Assembly (NCBI GenBank): GCA_028718265.1
Contig: JAQUMG010000011.1
Span: forward strand, 1 to 19,572
Origin: Candidatus Omnitrophota bacterium
Lineage (GTDB): Bacteria > Omnitrophota > Koll11 > JAHIPI01
DNA length: 19,572 nt
Direction: 5' to 3'
The translations under genes were made by a program, and so were the position numbers. Below, one piece after another: positions 1 through 8,096 of this stretch. The notes below the pieces were generated by a model. That model ran no database searches, was not told the origin of the DNA, and saw only the letters and a program-made list of their open reading frames with translations. Position 1 is the stretch's first letter. Every line of letters starts with the position of its first letter.

Positions 1-474
1 ATAGGTCCCGATGAGAAGTTGATTGAGGCGCTTAATGCCTCCCCAAAGGATTTTCAGGTAATAGTAATCACAGGTATAAATAAATTGCTCTTTAAAAAAA
101 CAAAAGATATAGCGGCCCGTTCCGCTAAGAGGATCATTGCTCTTGGGTTTGTCACTAACGTACACGAAATAATGGGAATTTCAGATGTGATAATTACTAA
201 GCCGGGCGGGCTGACGACCGCCGAAGCACTTGCGAAATCGCTGCCGATGATAATAATAAATCCTCTGCCCGGCCAGGAAGAATTTAATACAAAAATGCTG
301 ACATCCGGCGGGATGGCCATTAGAGCGACGGACGAATCTCATGCCGTAAGACTGCTTGAGGACCTGCTCGGCAACCCTGCCGGAATGGCCAAAATGCAGG
401 AAGTGATGAAGGGGTATGCCAGACCTAATTCTGCCGCCGACATAGCGGAACTTTTGCTTAATCTGGCAAATTGA
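1..474 (+). CDS. GT28-family glycosyltransferase, MGDG synthase/UgtP-like (3' part)
   Basis: The gene is cut by the left edge; 157 codons are visible in frame 1 and an upstream start is missing. What remains is the C-terminal nucleotide-sugar-binding half of a MurG-like GT-B enzyme. The segment TKPGGLTTAEALAKSLP (about bases 196-246), followed by NPLPGQEEFN (about 259-288), is the UDP-sugar signature of the MGDG synthase and processive diacylglycerol glucosyltransferase (UgtP) branch. MurG lacks the PGQEE-N form. The expected role is adding a sugar from a UDP-sugar to diacylglycerol at the cytoplasmic face of the inner membrane. The next gene, an acyltransferase, begins 6 bases after the stop, which supports a membrane-lipid role. 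Sugar donor and acceptor cannot be told from this fragment. Confidence 0.85.
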   Translation: MGPDEKLIEALNASPKDFQVIVITGINKLLFKKTKDIAARSAKRIIALGFVTNVHEIMGISDVIITKPGGLTTAEALAKSLPMIIINPLPGQEEFNTKMLTSGGMAIRATDESHAVRLLEDLLGNPAGMAKMQEVMKGYARPNSAADIAELLLNLAN

Positions 475-480
475 CCACAA

Positions 481-1338
481 ATGTTATATATCTTATATAA
501 AATAGGATTCTTTATATTAAAGGCGACTGACACCAAAGGCGCGTACGCCATCGTTTCCTTTTTTGCAACGCTCCAGTATTATGTCTCAAAAAAGGACAGG
601 GAGACCGTTAAGCAAAATCTGCGCGTTGTGCTGCCCGGAACCAGCGAGGCGGAAATATCCTTACTGGCAAAAAATGTATTCATAAATTTCGGTAAATACC
701 TTGTCGATTTTTTCTCTCCGCTCACCGAAGATATTGAGAGCATGAAAAAGAAGGTCGTCTTTGACGGCATAGAGAATATTGACAAAGCCTTAAAGCTGGG
801 CAAAGGCTGTATTATCGTAACAGGTCATTTCGGGAACTGGGAACTCGGCGGATATCTATTCGCGAAGTTGGGATATAAGCTGAACGTAGTTGCGCTTGAT
901 CATTCTGACCAGCGGATAAACAGCTTTTTTATTGAAAAACGAAAACGCGCCGGTGTTAATATCTCGTCTATCGGCAATGCCAAACAATCCTGTCTTTCCG
1001 CGTTAAAAAGAAACGAGATAATCGCTATCGTCGGCGACAGGCCTTACGGCGAAAGCGGTATGGATATCCAGTTTTTTGGAAAAACTGCGCATATACCGCG
1101 AGGTGCGGCGCTTTTCGGCATCAAAACCGGGGCACCGATTGTAATCACGTTCGTATACAAGGAAGACGAAAAAAGCATGGATTACAAAATGGTATTTGAA
1201 AAACCCGTACCAATCACGGGAGAAATACCCGTCCATGAACAAATGCGAAGCGCGACCCAATATTTCATAAACAGATTTGAATGTTACATACGCGAGCATC
1301 CTTCGCAATGGTATATGTTTAACCGGATATGGACATAG
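481..1338 (+). CDS. Lysophospholipid/lipid A acyltransferase, LpxL/HtrB family
   Basis: A 285-residue protein of usual LpxL/HtrB length. It carries the catalytic HX4(D/E) motif as H116-FGNW-E121 in GHFGNWELGG. A later DRPYGESG...FFGKTAHIPRG block (about 185-212) corresponds to the family segment DR-G--V-FFG--A--P-G. The N-terminus is hydrophobic, as expected for an inner-membrane enzyme. The family transfers an acyl chain from acyl-ACP to lipid A precursors; distant members acylate other glycolipids or phosphatidylinositol mannosides. Its place between a diacylglycerol-type glycosyltransferase and a GT2 fits glycolipid or lipid A assembly. The ATG at 481 follows the upstream stop by 6 bases. 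Which acyl chain or lipid is used cannot be read from sequence. Confidence 0.88.
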   Translation: MLYILYKIGFFILKATDTKGAYAIVSFFATLQYYVSKKDRETVKQNLRVVLPGTSEAEISLLAKNVFINFGKYLVDFFSPLTEDIESMKKKVVFDGIENIDKALKLGKGCIIVTGHFGNWELGGYLFAKLGYKLNVVALDHSDQRINSFFIEKRKRAGVNISSIGNAKQSCLSALKRNEIIAIVGDRPYGESGMDIQFFGKTAHIPRGAALFGIKTGAPIVITFVYKEDEKSMDYKMVFEKPVPITGEIPVHEQMRSATQYFINRFECYIREHPSQWYMFNRIWT

Positions 1339-1351
1339 CGGCAAGGAAGAC

Positions 1352-2026
1352 ATGAGCCTAAAAGCAGGGATACTTATACCGGCATATAACGAAAGCGAGC
1401 ATATCGGGGATTTAATCCGCAAATTGCGCGGCATGAATTTTGAGCCCATCGTAATAGATGACGGATCCAAAGATAACACCTATTTAATAGCACAGGAAAG
1501 CGGCGCAAAGGTCATACGCCATGACAAAAATCTGGGTAAAGGCGCCGCGCTCAAAACGGGATTTTCCGCGATCCTGGACAACGGTTATGACGCAGCTATA
1601 ATTATGGACGGAGATGCCCAGCATAGTCCTGCCGATATATCAAAATTAATCGCAGTCTCGGAAAAAAATCCTAACGCATTATTGATCGGGAACAGGATGG
1701 GCAACGTCTCAAATATGCCCCTTGTGCGGGAATTAACGAATAAATTCATGTCGTCGCTTGTTTCGTCAATATGCCGGCAAAGCATACCCGATTCGCAATG
1801 CGGTTTTCGCCTAATACGAAAAGAGCTTCTTAAAAAAATTTCTATTGAATCCTCGCGTTTCGAGGTAGAATCCGAAATATTGATAAAAGCGAGTGCCGCC
1901 GGCGTTAAAATAATATCGGTCCCCATCAAAACGTTATACGGCAAAGAGGCCAGTCAGATAAATCCGTTCTGGGATACGTGCCGTTTTATTTATTTCCTGT
2001 TCCGAATCGCATTCAAAAACAAATAA
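1352..2026 (+). CDS. GT2 glycosyltransferase, dolichyl-phosphate mannose synthase-like
   Basis: A 224-residue GT-A protein. The N-terminus KAGILIPAYNES (residues 4-15) opens the Rossmann-like fold. VIDDGSKDNT (34-43) is the nucleotide-binding loop, NLGKGAALKTG (60-70) is the conserved P-loop-like stretch, and D86-G-D88 in MDGDAQH is the metal-binding DxD. These are typical of DPM1/undecaprenyl-phosphate sugar synthases. The C-terminus ends in a short aromatic-hydrophobic stretch (FWDTCRFIYFLFRIAF) that may lie on the membrane; full transmembrane helices are absent. I chose ATG 1352, preceded by AAGGAAG, because the frame open from 1277 overlaps the acyltransferase and the extra residues do not resemble the family. 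Likely role: moving a sugar onto a polyprenyl phosphate for envelope polymers. The exact sugar is unknown. Confidence 0.87.
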   Translation: MSLKAGILIPAYNESEHIGDLIRKLRGMNFEPIVIDDGSKDNTYLIAQESGAKVIRHDKNLGKGAALKTGFSAILDNGYDAAIIMDGDAQHSPADISKLIAVSEKNPNALLIGNRMGNVSNMPLVRELTNKFMSSLVSSICRQSIPDSQCGFRLIRKELLKKISIESSRFEVESEILIKASAAGVKIISVPIKTLYGKEASQINPFWDTCRFIYFLFRIAFKNK

Positions 2027-2042
2027 GCGCGGAGTTTTTCTA

Positions 2043-2684
2043 ATGGATTTCGAGACGCTGCGGAAGAGAATGGTAGAGTATCAGCTTATACCGCGCGGAA
2101 TAAGTAACCCCGCTGTAATCGATGCATTCCTAAAAGTGGAGCGGCATAAATTTGTTCCGAATGAATTCATGTCCGGCGCTTACGGCGACCACCCGTTACC
2201 CATAGGGAATGGTCAAACGATATCCCAGCCTTTTATAGTTGCCTTAATGACGGAATCGCTGAGTCTGACAGGCAAGGAAAATGTTCTTGAAATAGGTACG
2301 GGAAGCGGATATCAAACTGCAATATTGGCGGAATTGGCAAAAAATGTATATTCGGTCGAGAGGATGCCGGATTTAGCGGAACACTCTGCTCATATTTTGT
2401 CAGCTCTCGGATATAGGAACATTACCATAACGGTCAAGGACGGTTCTCTGGGGTGGCCGGAACATGCGCCGTACGATGCTATTATGGTCACAGCGTCTTG
2501 TCCCGCAAAACCTGCAACTTTGCTGGAACAGCTTGGCAATGGGGGTAGGTTAGTCGCCCCCATAGGCGCGGCTTTCGGTCAAATTCTTACGCTTTTTACG
2601 AAGGAAAAAAATTTAATAACCTCGCACGAACTTTGCGGCTGTATGTTCGTCCCGCTTATCGGTAGAGAAGGCTGGGATAAATAA
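2043..2684 (+). CDS. pcm: Protein-L-isoaspartate O-methyltransferase
   Basis: A 213-residue SAM-dependent methyltransferase of normal PCMT length. GNGQTISQPF (55-64) is the hallmark PCMT loop that meets the isoaspartyl substrate. VLEIGTGSGYQ (81-91) is SAM motif I, and the C-terminal half carries YDAIMVTASCP and NGGRLVAPIG (motifs II and III). The enzyme methylates L-isoaspartyl residues in aged proteins so that they can return to normal aspartate. It lies 16 bases after the GT2 gene and 9 before the TonB-like gene. The start is preceded by a GGAG stretch at about 2032. Its place among envelope genes suggests co-transcription rather than a shared pathway. Confidence 0.94.
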   Translation: MDFETLRKRMVEYQLIPRGISNPAVIDAFLKVERHKFVPNEFMSGAYGDHPLPIGNGQTISQPFIVALMTESLSLTGKENVLEIGTGSGYQTAILAELAKNVYSVERMPDLAEHSAHILSALGYRNITITVKDGSLGWPEHAPYDAIMVTASCPAKPATLLEQLGNGGRLVAPIGAAFGQILTLFTKEKNLITSHELCGCMFVPLIGREGWDK

Positions 2685-2693
2685 GGGTTTTCC

Positions 2694-3401
2694 ATGTATA
2701 CGGACAGCATTTTCAAAATATGTTTGATAGTTTCCGTATCGGCGCACCTGTGCCTGGTATTACCGTGGCCGTTCCTCAGTTTCTTATTAAAGCCTGACAT
2801 GCCGTCTCAAAAAATAGAGACAGTATACTTCAATGAAAACAAAATTGCCCATGCGGCAATAATAGACATTAAGCCTCAAAGCATGCCCAAGCCTTCAGTA
2901 TCCTCCGAAATAAAATCCGGCAGCGATTCGGCGGCTAAAGCGTCCGGCAGTCACGATACCCCTAAACCGGTTTTAACCAAGAAAGAGGAGCAGAAACCAA
3001 TTCAGGAAGTAAGCGTCAAAAAGGAAGAGATTCCCAAAAGCACTGCCCGCCGGACAGAAGAAAAACGAAACGAAGTCGAAATAATAGACCTGGGTACGCA
3101 GAAGGGCATAGCGTATGAAAAATATTTCTTGGATGTCCGTGAAAAAATACGGTCGATTATAGAAAAGAATAAAAGGACGTTTTTAAAAGAGAGCGAAGTT
3201 TGCGTAAGATTTATACTTGACCGAAACGGCATGCTTAGAGATCTGTATCTCTATAAAAGCAGCGGTACGGATGCGGGCAGCCTGGAAAGACTTGCCGTAA
3301 AGAGCATAAAAGAAGCAGCGCCGTTTCCGCCTTTCACCGGCAAGATAAAAGAAGGCGAATTACAGTTCAACCTGCCCATAAGGGTCATCCGCAAAGATTA
3401 A
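2694..3401 (+). CDS. TonB-like protein with C-terminal TonB domain
   Basis: A 235-residue protein with TonB layout. A single N-terminal membrane helix (about residues 7-32) contains S14-xxx-H18, the S-x3-H pattern that in TonB contacts ExbB/ExbD. A charged Lys/Glu/Pro-rich linker (about 40-130) would span the periplasm. The C-terminal domain (about 150-235) shows VRFILDRNGMLRDLYLYKSSG, then LAVKSIKEAAPFPPF and a final beta strand, typical of TonB_C. Expected role: passing proton-motive-force energy to outer-membrane receptors, or a TolA-like linkage. No exbB/exbD and no receptor gene is in the window, so the partner is unknown. The ribosome-binding site is weak (AAGGG). Confidence 0.8.
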   Translation: MYTDSIFKICLIVSVSAHLCLVLPWPFLSFLLKPDMPSQKIETVYFNENKIAHAAIIDIKPQSMPKPSVSSEIKSGSDSAAKASGSHDTPKPVLTKKEEQKPIQEVSVKKEEIPKSTARRTEEKRNEVEIIDLGTQKGIAYEKYFLDVREKIRSIIEKNKRTFLKESEVCVRFILDRNGMLRDLYLYKSSGTDAGSLERLAVKSIKEAAPFPPFTGKIKEGELQFNLPIRVIRKD

Positions 3402-3423
3402 GCATCATCTCCCGCCATAAGTA

Positions 3424-3452
3424 TTGACAAGAAAGAGGCAATATAATATAAT
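3424..3452 (+). promoter_or_regulatory. Near-consensus sigma70 promoter for rpsU operon
   Basis: TTGACA at 3424-3429 and TATAAT at 3447-3452 are separated by exactly 17 bases, a perfect match to the housekeeping sigma70 consensus. A second TATAAT overlaps at 3442-3447 but has only 12 bases of spacing. The predicted start lies around 3459, giving an untranslated leader of about 60 bases before the S21 ATG at 3521. This is the strongest promoter I see in the window and it marks a new transcription unit after the TonB-like gene. Confidence 0.8.
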
Positions 3453-3503
3453 ATGCACATTATTAATATAAGTAAGGCCGAACATAAGCGCGACAACATT
3501 TAA

Positions 3504-3511
3504 AAGGGGTG
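3504..3511 (+). promoter_or_regulatory. Strong ribosome-binding site of rpsU
   Basis: AGGGGTGA ends nine bases before ATG 3521 and is complementary to the 16S 3' end. It decides the start of rpsU, because the GTG at 3509 falls within it. Confidence 0.75.
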
Positions 3512-3520
3512 AAATTAAAA

Positions 3521-3691
3521 ATGTCCAAAGTTGAAGTCGGCGAAAATGAATCATTAGAGAAAGCTCTAAGGCGTTTTAAGAAAAAAATAGAGAGAGAAGG
3601 GGTTTTAAAACAGCTTAAAGCCAGAAAACATTACGAAAAACCCAGCGAACGCAAGCGAAGAAAAAGACGAAGTGCGAAAACAAGATTTTAA
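3521..3691 (+). CDS. rpsU: 30S ribosomal protein S21
   Basis: A 56-residue protein that is very basic throughout. It begins [20 protein letters not shown] and contains [20 protein letters not shown], the S21 family pattern, then ends in an Arg/Lys-rich tail that binds 16S rRNA. S21 sits on the platform of the 30S subunit near the anti-Shine-Dalgarno region and helps initiation. I chose ATG 3521 because AGGGGTGA at about 3504-3511 is an excellent ribosome-binding site. An in-frame GTG at 3509 lies inside that site and would add four atypical residues. It is the first gene after the strong promoter at 3424, suggesting high expression. Confidence 0.95.
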   Translation: MSKVEVGENESLEKALRRFKKKIEREGVLKQLKARKHYEKPSERKRRKRRSAKTRF

Positions 3692-3740
3692 AAATCGCAC
3701 AATATCGCAATTTGCTGTTACCCCTCCATGCGAAAGCATA

Positions 3741-6377
3741 ATGAATAAAGCCATATCTAGAATTGTAGTCATAAATCTTCTGCTAAGCTTTTTCTTTTTT
3801 TCAGTCCCCGCCAATGCCGTCCAGGAAGACTCCGTGTACACAAGCGAGAACACCCAGAAAAGAGTCTTGAATAACGGCATGGTTGTGGTTCTGCACGAAA
3901 CACATAAGTCGCCCATAGTCTCTATCGATATCCTCGTAAAATGCGGCAGTGCCTCGGAAGCAAGATATGCCGGCAGCGGTATATCACACCTCGTGGAACA
4001 TCTCTTATTCAAAAGCGGCAACGAAAAAGAAACAAATATAGCCTCCCGGAAGATAAAATCTTTCGGCGGGGCAATCAATGCTTTTACCACCCGCGACTAT
4101 ACCGTATTTACGGTTACCGTCCCCAGGGACTACACCTCAAACGTACTTTCAGTACTGAAGAAATTTATATTTTTTCCGTCGTTCGACGCCATAGAAATAA
4201 ATAAGGAAAAAGAAGTGATACTTGACGAAATACGCAGAGGCAGGGATGATCCGGCAATTTTTATATCTGATCTATCGTGGTCATCAGTCTTTCGTGATCA
4301 TCCTTATAAATATCCCATAATCGGGCACGAAGACCTGTTTATGCGCCTTGCCAAGGAAGATGTGGAGTATTATTTCTACCATAAATATTCCCCCGACAAC
4401 ATGGTCATGGTAATCTCCGGCGACATCGATAAAAAAAGTATTTTTGGCGAGGTAGAAAAAATATTTTCCGAAGTCAAAAGAAGTTTTGTAGCGTACGAAG
4501 GCAGTATCGCAGAGCCGCCTCAGTTTGAGCGGAGAGACCGGATCGAATACCGGAGTATGGCACTCGCCCACGGCGTACTTTCTTATCGAAGCGCTTCAAT
4601 AAACGATCCGTCTCTTTACGCCCTTGATATCCTTGCTACCGCTCTTGGTACTGGCGAGGGCTCCATACTTACCGAGGAATTGCGGGATAACAAGAAACTG
4701 GTTTATGCCGCCTCTTGCCACAATAACACCTTGCGTGATTCCAGACTATTTTATATCTCCTTTATATCCGAGCCTGATAAAACCGGCACCGTAACTGCGT
4801 CAATTTTGGAAATTTTAGAGGGTGTGAAGGAAAACGGCATTAAAACCGAAGAATTGGAAAAAGCTAAAAAAATAGCAACGACTGAATTTCTAAAATCTCT
4901 TGAAACTGCCGAAGGCAGGTCATTGGACCTTATTTTTAACGAAGCACTCACAAGCAATTACCTCTTTTCCCGGGCTTATATGGACAAAATAAGCGCAGTA
5001 ACAAACGATGATATCAAAGCAGCCGCCCGAAATTACTTCGACGCTGATAAGGTAAATACGTTGCTATTAATACCGGAAAAATATGTCGCCACAGGTTTGC
5101 CTGCAGCTGATACGCGCAAACAGGCTGACAGCCGCAATATATCAAACTATGTATTACCGAGCGGCGCACGAATAATTATCTGTGAAGACCATTCATTGCC
5201 GATTTGCACGATGTCAGCGCTTTTTCTGGGAGGTGTACGCTTCGAGACTAAAGAAAATAACGGAATATCGCGCTTAGCATCCGCTCTGATGCTCGACGGC
5301 ACAACAGAAAGAAAAGAAGAAGACATTAAAAAAGCGATTGAATCGATAGGCGGAAGCGTAAGTAATATAAGCGGCGCGAATAGTTTCGGAATAACCATGG
5401 ATCTGATGGGTACCGATTGGAAAAAGGGGCTTGAAATATTAAGCGACGTCGTCATGCACGCAACTTTTGACAATGCTAAAATCGAAAAAGAAAAAGCTCT
5501 TACTTTGGCCGGAATAAAGGAAAGAAATGATAATATAGTGCAATACGGCTTATTGCGATTTAAAAGAGACTTCTTCGGGGAGCATCCTTACAGCATGGAC
5601 CCTCTGGGACAGGCAGAAACGATTCAAAGCATAAAGCGCGAGGACCTTTTAAAATTTTACCAATCATTCGCCCTGCCGGCAAACATGATATTGGCAGTAA
5701 CCGGCGATATAGATAAAAATGAGGTAATAGCGGAGATTGAAAAGTACTTTGCGTCCTTCAAAAAGATAGACGCAAAATTTCCGTCAGTGCCGTCGCGTAA
5801 AAATCTATTGAAGCAGGAAGAGTCAACGGGTTCCATGGACAGAGAACAATCCATAATCCTGATCGGCTTTCCGGCTGTCAAAATCGTAGATAACGATAAA
5901 TATGCTTTCGAGGTAATCGAATCGATAATGTCCGGTTCGGACGGAAGATTATTTAACAACGTCAGGAGCAATCTGGGAATATCGTATTCCCTTGGTTCGC
6001 TTTTTATACCCGGCATCGAACCCGGTTGTTACATATTTTACGCCGTAACTAAATCTACGAATATAAAAGCTGCTAAAGACGCGATTTTCAAAGAAATTAA
6101 GATGCTGAAAGCCGAACAGGTTTCGGAAGATGAACTTAACGCGGCAAAAAGGCATCTCATTGCGGCCAATATAATAAATCTGGAGGAAGGCGCAGCGCTT
6201 AATCTAAAGATGACCCTTGACGAATTGTACGGGCTTGGTTATGAAAATTTCAAAACATATGATTCCAAAATAAACAGCATTACGGCAGGACAGATAAAAA
6301 GAGTGGCTAATCAGTATCTTAATCCGGATAATTGTCTCATCGTAACGATATACGGCACCAAAGAGGATAACCAATAA
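3741..6377 (+). CDS. Secreted two-domain M16 zinc peptidase (insulinase/pitrilysin family)
   Basis: An 878-residue protein starting with a signal peptide: MNKAISR, a hydrophobic core LLLSFFFF, and a likely signal-peptidase site after ANA (about residue 26). The first half holds the inverted zinc motif H83-LV-E86-H87, with the third ligand probably E163 in ILDEIRRG, 76 residues after H87 as in mitochondrial processing peptidase. The second half repeats the fold but its helix reads ISRLASALMLDGTT with no HxxEH, so it is the non-catalytic partner. It keeps the substrate-binding R736...Y749 pattern (RLFNN...GISYSLG). The expected site is the periplasm, degrading peptides or processing exported proteins. 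ATG 3741 is preferred over GTG 3672, which would overlap rpsU and spoil the signal peptide. The ribosome-binding site is weak. Confidence 0.92.
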   Translation: MNKAISRIVVINLLLSFFFFSVPANAVQEDSVYTSENTQKRVLNNGMVVVLHETHKSPIVSIDILVKCGSASEARYAGSGISHLVEHLLFKSGNEKETNIASRKIKSFGGAINAFTTRDYTVFTVTVPRDYTSNVLSVLKKFIFFPSFDAIEINKEKEVILDEIRRGRDDPAIFISDLSWSSVFRDHPYKYPIIGHEDLFMRLAKEDVEYYFYHKYSPDNMVMVISGDIDKKSIFGEVEKIFSEVKRSFVAYEGSIAEPPQFERRDRIEYRSMALAHGVLSYRSASINDPSLYALDILATALGTGEGSILTEELRDNKKLVYAASCHNNTLRDSRLFYISFISEPDKTGTVTASILEILEGVKENGIKTEELEKAKKIATTEFLKSLETAEGRSLDLIFNEALTSNYLFSRAYMDKISAVTNDDIKAAARNYFDADKVNTLLLIPEKYVATGLPAADTRKQADSRNISNYVLPSGARIIICEDHSLPICTMSALFLGGVRFETKENNGISRLASALMLDGTTERKEEDIKKAIESIGGSVSNISGANSFGITMDLMGTDWKKGLEILSDVVMHATFDNAKIEKEKALTLAGIKERNDNIVQYGLLRFKRDFFGEHPYSMDPLGQAETIQSIKREDLLKFYQSFALPANMILAVTGDIDKNEVIAEIEKYFASFKKIDAKFPSVPSRKNLLKQEESTGSMDREQSIILIGFPAVKIVDNDKYAFEVIESIMSGSDGRLFNNVRSNLGISYSLGSLFIPGIEPGCYIFYAVTKSTNIKAAKDAIFKEIKMLKAEQVSEDELNAAKRHLIAANIINLEEGAALNLKMTLDELYGLGYENFKTYDSKINSITAGQIKRVANQYLNPDNCLIVTIYGTKEDNQ

Positions 6378-6379
6378 TC

Positions 6380-7288
6380 ATGTTCGGCGTTTCCACGGCA
6401 TGGAACTATAGCAGGCATAATGATGCCAGGTCCATGATTGAAGAAATAAAAAAACTGGGAATAGATGCGGTAGAGCTTAACTTTAAACTTTCGAAAGCAA
6501 CGGTCGATGGCATTGCTGAATTGGTAGATAAAAACTTCGTCAGGGTATTGAGCCTGCACAATTTTTGTCCCGTTCCCGATTCGATTGACATAAGTAAAGC
6601 ATCGCCGGATTATTATTCACTGGCATCCCTGGATACCGCCGAAAGAAACCGAGCCGTCGCTGAAACGAAGCACACCATGGACACCGCCTGCCGGCTCAAA
6701 GCAAAAGCAATAGTAGTGCACTCCGGAAGGCTGGATATAAGGGACAGGACCAGAGAACTGGCAAAAGCGGTAGAGGATGGTTTGAATGTAGCTGACTTAA
6801 TAGACTCTATGCACGAAGAAAGAGAGCGTGCACTTAAGAAGGGTTATCTGGAGTGTCTGCTTAAGAGCATAAAGGAGCTTTTGGGCTATTCCAAAAAAAC
6901 CGATATAAAAATAGGCCTCGAAAACAGGTTTTATTTCAGAGAATTACCGTCGATCGAGGATTTTTCGGCCATATTTAACGTTTTTGAAGATACGAATATA
7001 GGTTATTGGCACGATACGGGACATGCTCAGGTCTACGAGAATCTGAAGCTTTTGCGCCATGCGGAATATCTGGAGAAATTCGGCCATCGCCTTCTGGGCG
7101 TACATCTGCATGACGTAAAAGGTGTCATAGATGACCACAATGCGCCGTTTACCGGAGATGTAGATTTTTCCATGCTGAAACCGCTTATGAATGCAAAGAT
7201 TATAAAAATTTTAGAGCCGCACGAGCCGGCAAACGCTGAAGACATAAAAATTGCCATTGGACGCTTGAGGAAATTATACGGAGAATAG
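6380..7288 (+). CDS. Sugar phosphate isomerase/epimerase-type TIM-barrel protein
   Basis: A 302-residue member of the AP endonuclease 2/xylose isomerase-like TIM-barrel superfamily. It opens MFGVSTAWNYSRHND, and strand ends carry plausible metal ligands: E181 in GLENRF, W210-H211-D212-TGH215, H242-L-H244-D245 in GVHLHDVKG, and E279 in ILEPHE. The superfamily includes sugar isomerases and epimerases, inosose dehydratase and endonuclease IV. The sequence does not settle the substrate. The start is two bases after the M16 stop, with AGAGGA upstream inside that gene, and the stop is one base before the Memo gene, so translation is probably coupled. I see nothing that favours endonuclease IV over a sugar enzyme. 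Confidence 0.8.
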   Translation: MFGVSTAWNYSRHNDARSMIEEIKKLGIDAVELNFKLSKATVDGIAELVDKNFVRVLSLHNFCPVPDSIDISKASPDYYSLASLDTAERNRAVAETKHTMDTACRLKAKAIVVHSGRLDIRDRTRELAKAVEDGLNVADLIDSMHEERERALKKGYLECLLKSIKELLGYSKKTDIKIGLENRFYFRELPSIEDFSAIFNVFEDTNIGYWHDTGHAQVYENLKLLRHAEYLEKFGHRLLGVHLHDVKGVIDDHNAPFTGDVDFSMLKPLMNAKIIKILEPHEPANAEDIKIAIGRLRKLYGE

Positions 7289-7289
7289 C

Positions 7290-8096
7290 ATGGTGACAAC
7301 GCGGGAAGCAGTGGTAGCCGGTCAATTTTACCCCGGAACAAAAGCAGGTTTAGAAAAAATGCTTTCCGGCCTTACGGAAAGAGGAAAGACAGAAGATATA
7401 TGCGGCGCCATGTCACCTCATGCGGGATATATTTATTCCGGCGGCGTGGCGGGAAAAGTCCTGTCGCGGATGAAAAAGCATGATCTTTTTGTAATAATCG
7501 GCCCTAACCATACCGGCAGAGGCGAACCGTTCAGTGTTTTTCCAAAAGGCAGATGGAGCACTCCTCTGGGCGTTGTAGAAATAGACGACGAATTTGCGGA
7601 TTATCTGATCAGTAAATCTAAAATATTTAAGCCGGATCAAGTCGCGCATATTTATGAACATTCCATCGAAGTCCAGATACCTTTTTTGCAATATATGATG
7701 AAAGATTTTAAGATTGTGCCGATAATCATCGGGAGTATGGATATAAAGAAATTAAAGGAAGCGGGTACGGAAATCGGCAGGGCCATAAAGGCATTAAAAA
7801 GAGATGCCGCGATTATAGCCTCCAGCGATATGACTCATTACGAATCACAGAAAATGGCGGAACAAAAAGACAGGGAAGCATTGTCGGCTATACTAAATAT
7901 GAATGAAGATGACCTGGCCGGAAAAGTCGTAAATATGGATATTTCCATGTGCGGGGTTGCGCCCGTAATCACGATGCTGTCTGCTGCAAAACAGTTAGGC
8001 GCCAAAAAGGCCGAATTGGTTGACTATAAGACAAGCGGCGACTCTTCCGGAGATTATTCTTCGGTCGTAGGCTATGGAGGAGTAATAATAAAATGA
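7290..8096 (+). CDS. Memo-family protein (AmmeMemoRadiSam system protein B)
   Basis: A 268-residue Memo protein. It begins with REAVVAGQFYPG (5-16), the usual opening of the family, then SPHAGYIYSG with H44, GPNHTG with H74, and MCGVAP with C221. These three match the copper/iron-binding His, His and Cys of human MEMO1 (H49, H81, C244). EHSIEVQIPFLQ and SSDMTHYE are further conserved blocks. The fold resembles LigB-type extradiol dioxygenases. In many bacteria and archaea Memo is next to an AMMECR1 protein and a radical SAM enzyme; neither is in the window. Here it lies 1 base after the TIM-barrel gene and overlaps the patatin gene by 4 bases (ATGA). The function of bacterial Memo is not established. 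Confidence 0.9.
   Translation: MVTTREAVVAGQFYPGTKAGLEKMLSGLTERGKTEDICGAMSPHAGYIYSGGVAGKVLSRMKKHDLFVIIGPNHTGRGEPFSVFPKGRWSTPLGVVEIDDEFADYLISKSKIFKPDQVAHIYEHSIEVQIPFLQYMMKDFKIVPIIIGSMDIKKLKEAGTEIGRAIKALKRDAAIIASSDMTHYESQKMAEQKDREALSAILNMNEDDLAGKVVNMDISMCGVAPVITMLSAAKQLGAKKAELVDYKTSGDSSGDYSSVVGYGGVIIK

Noticed and set aside
1277..1351. Upstream extension of the GT2 frame
   Set aside because: It overlaps the acyltransferase end and does not match the family; ATG 1352 has AAGGAAG and begins at the conserved fold.
3672..3740. GTG start of the M16 frame inside rpsU
   Set aside because: It overlaps rpsU and would hide the signal peptide that begins at ATG 3741.
3941..4204. Second + strand frame within the M16 gene
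   Set aside because: It lies wholly inside the peptidase in another frame and shows no family signal.
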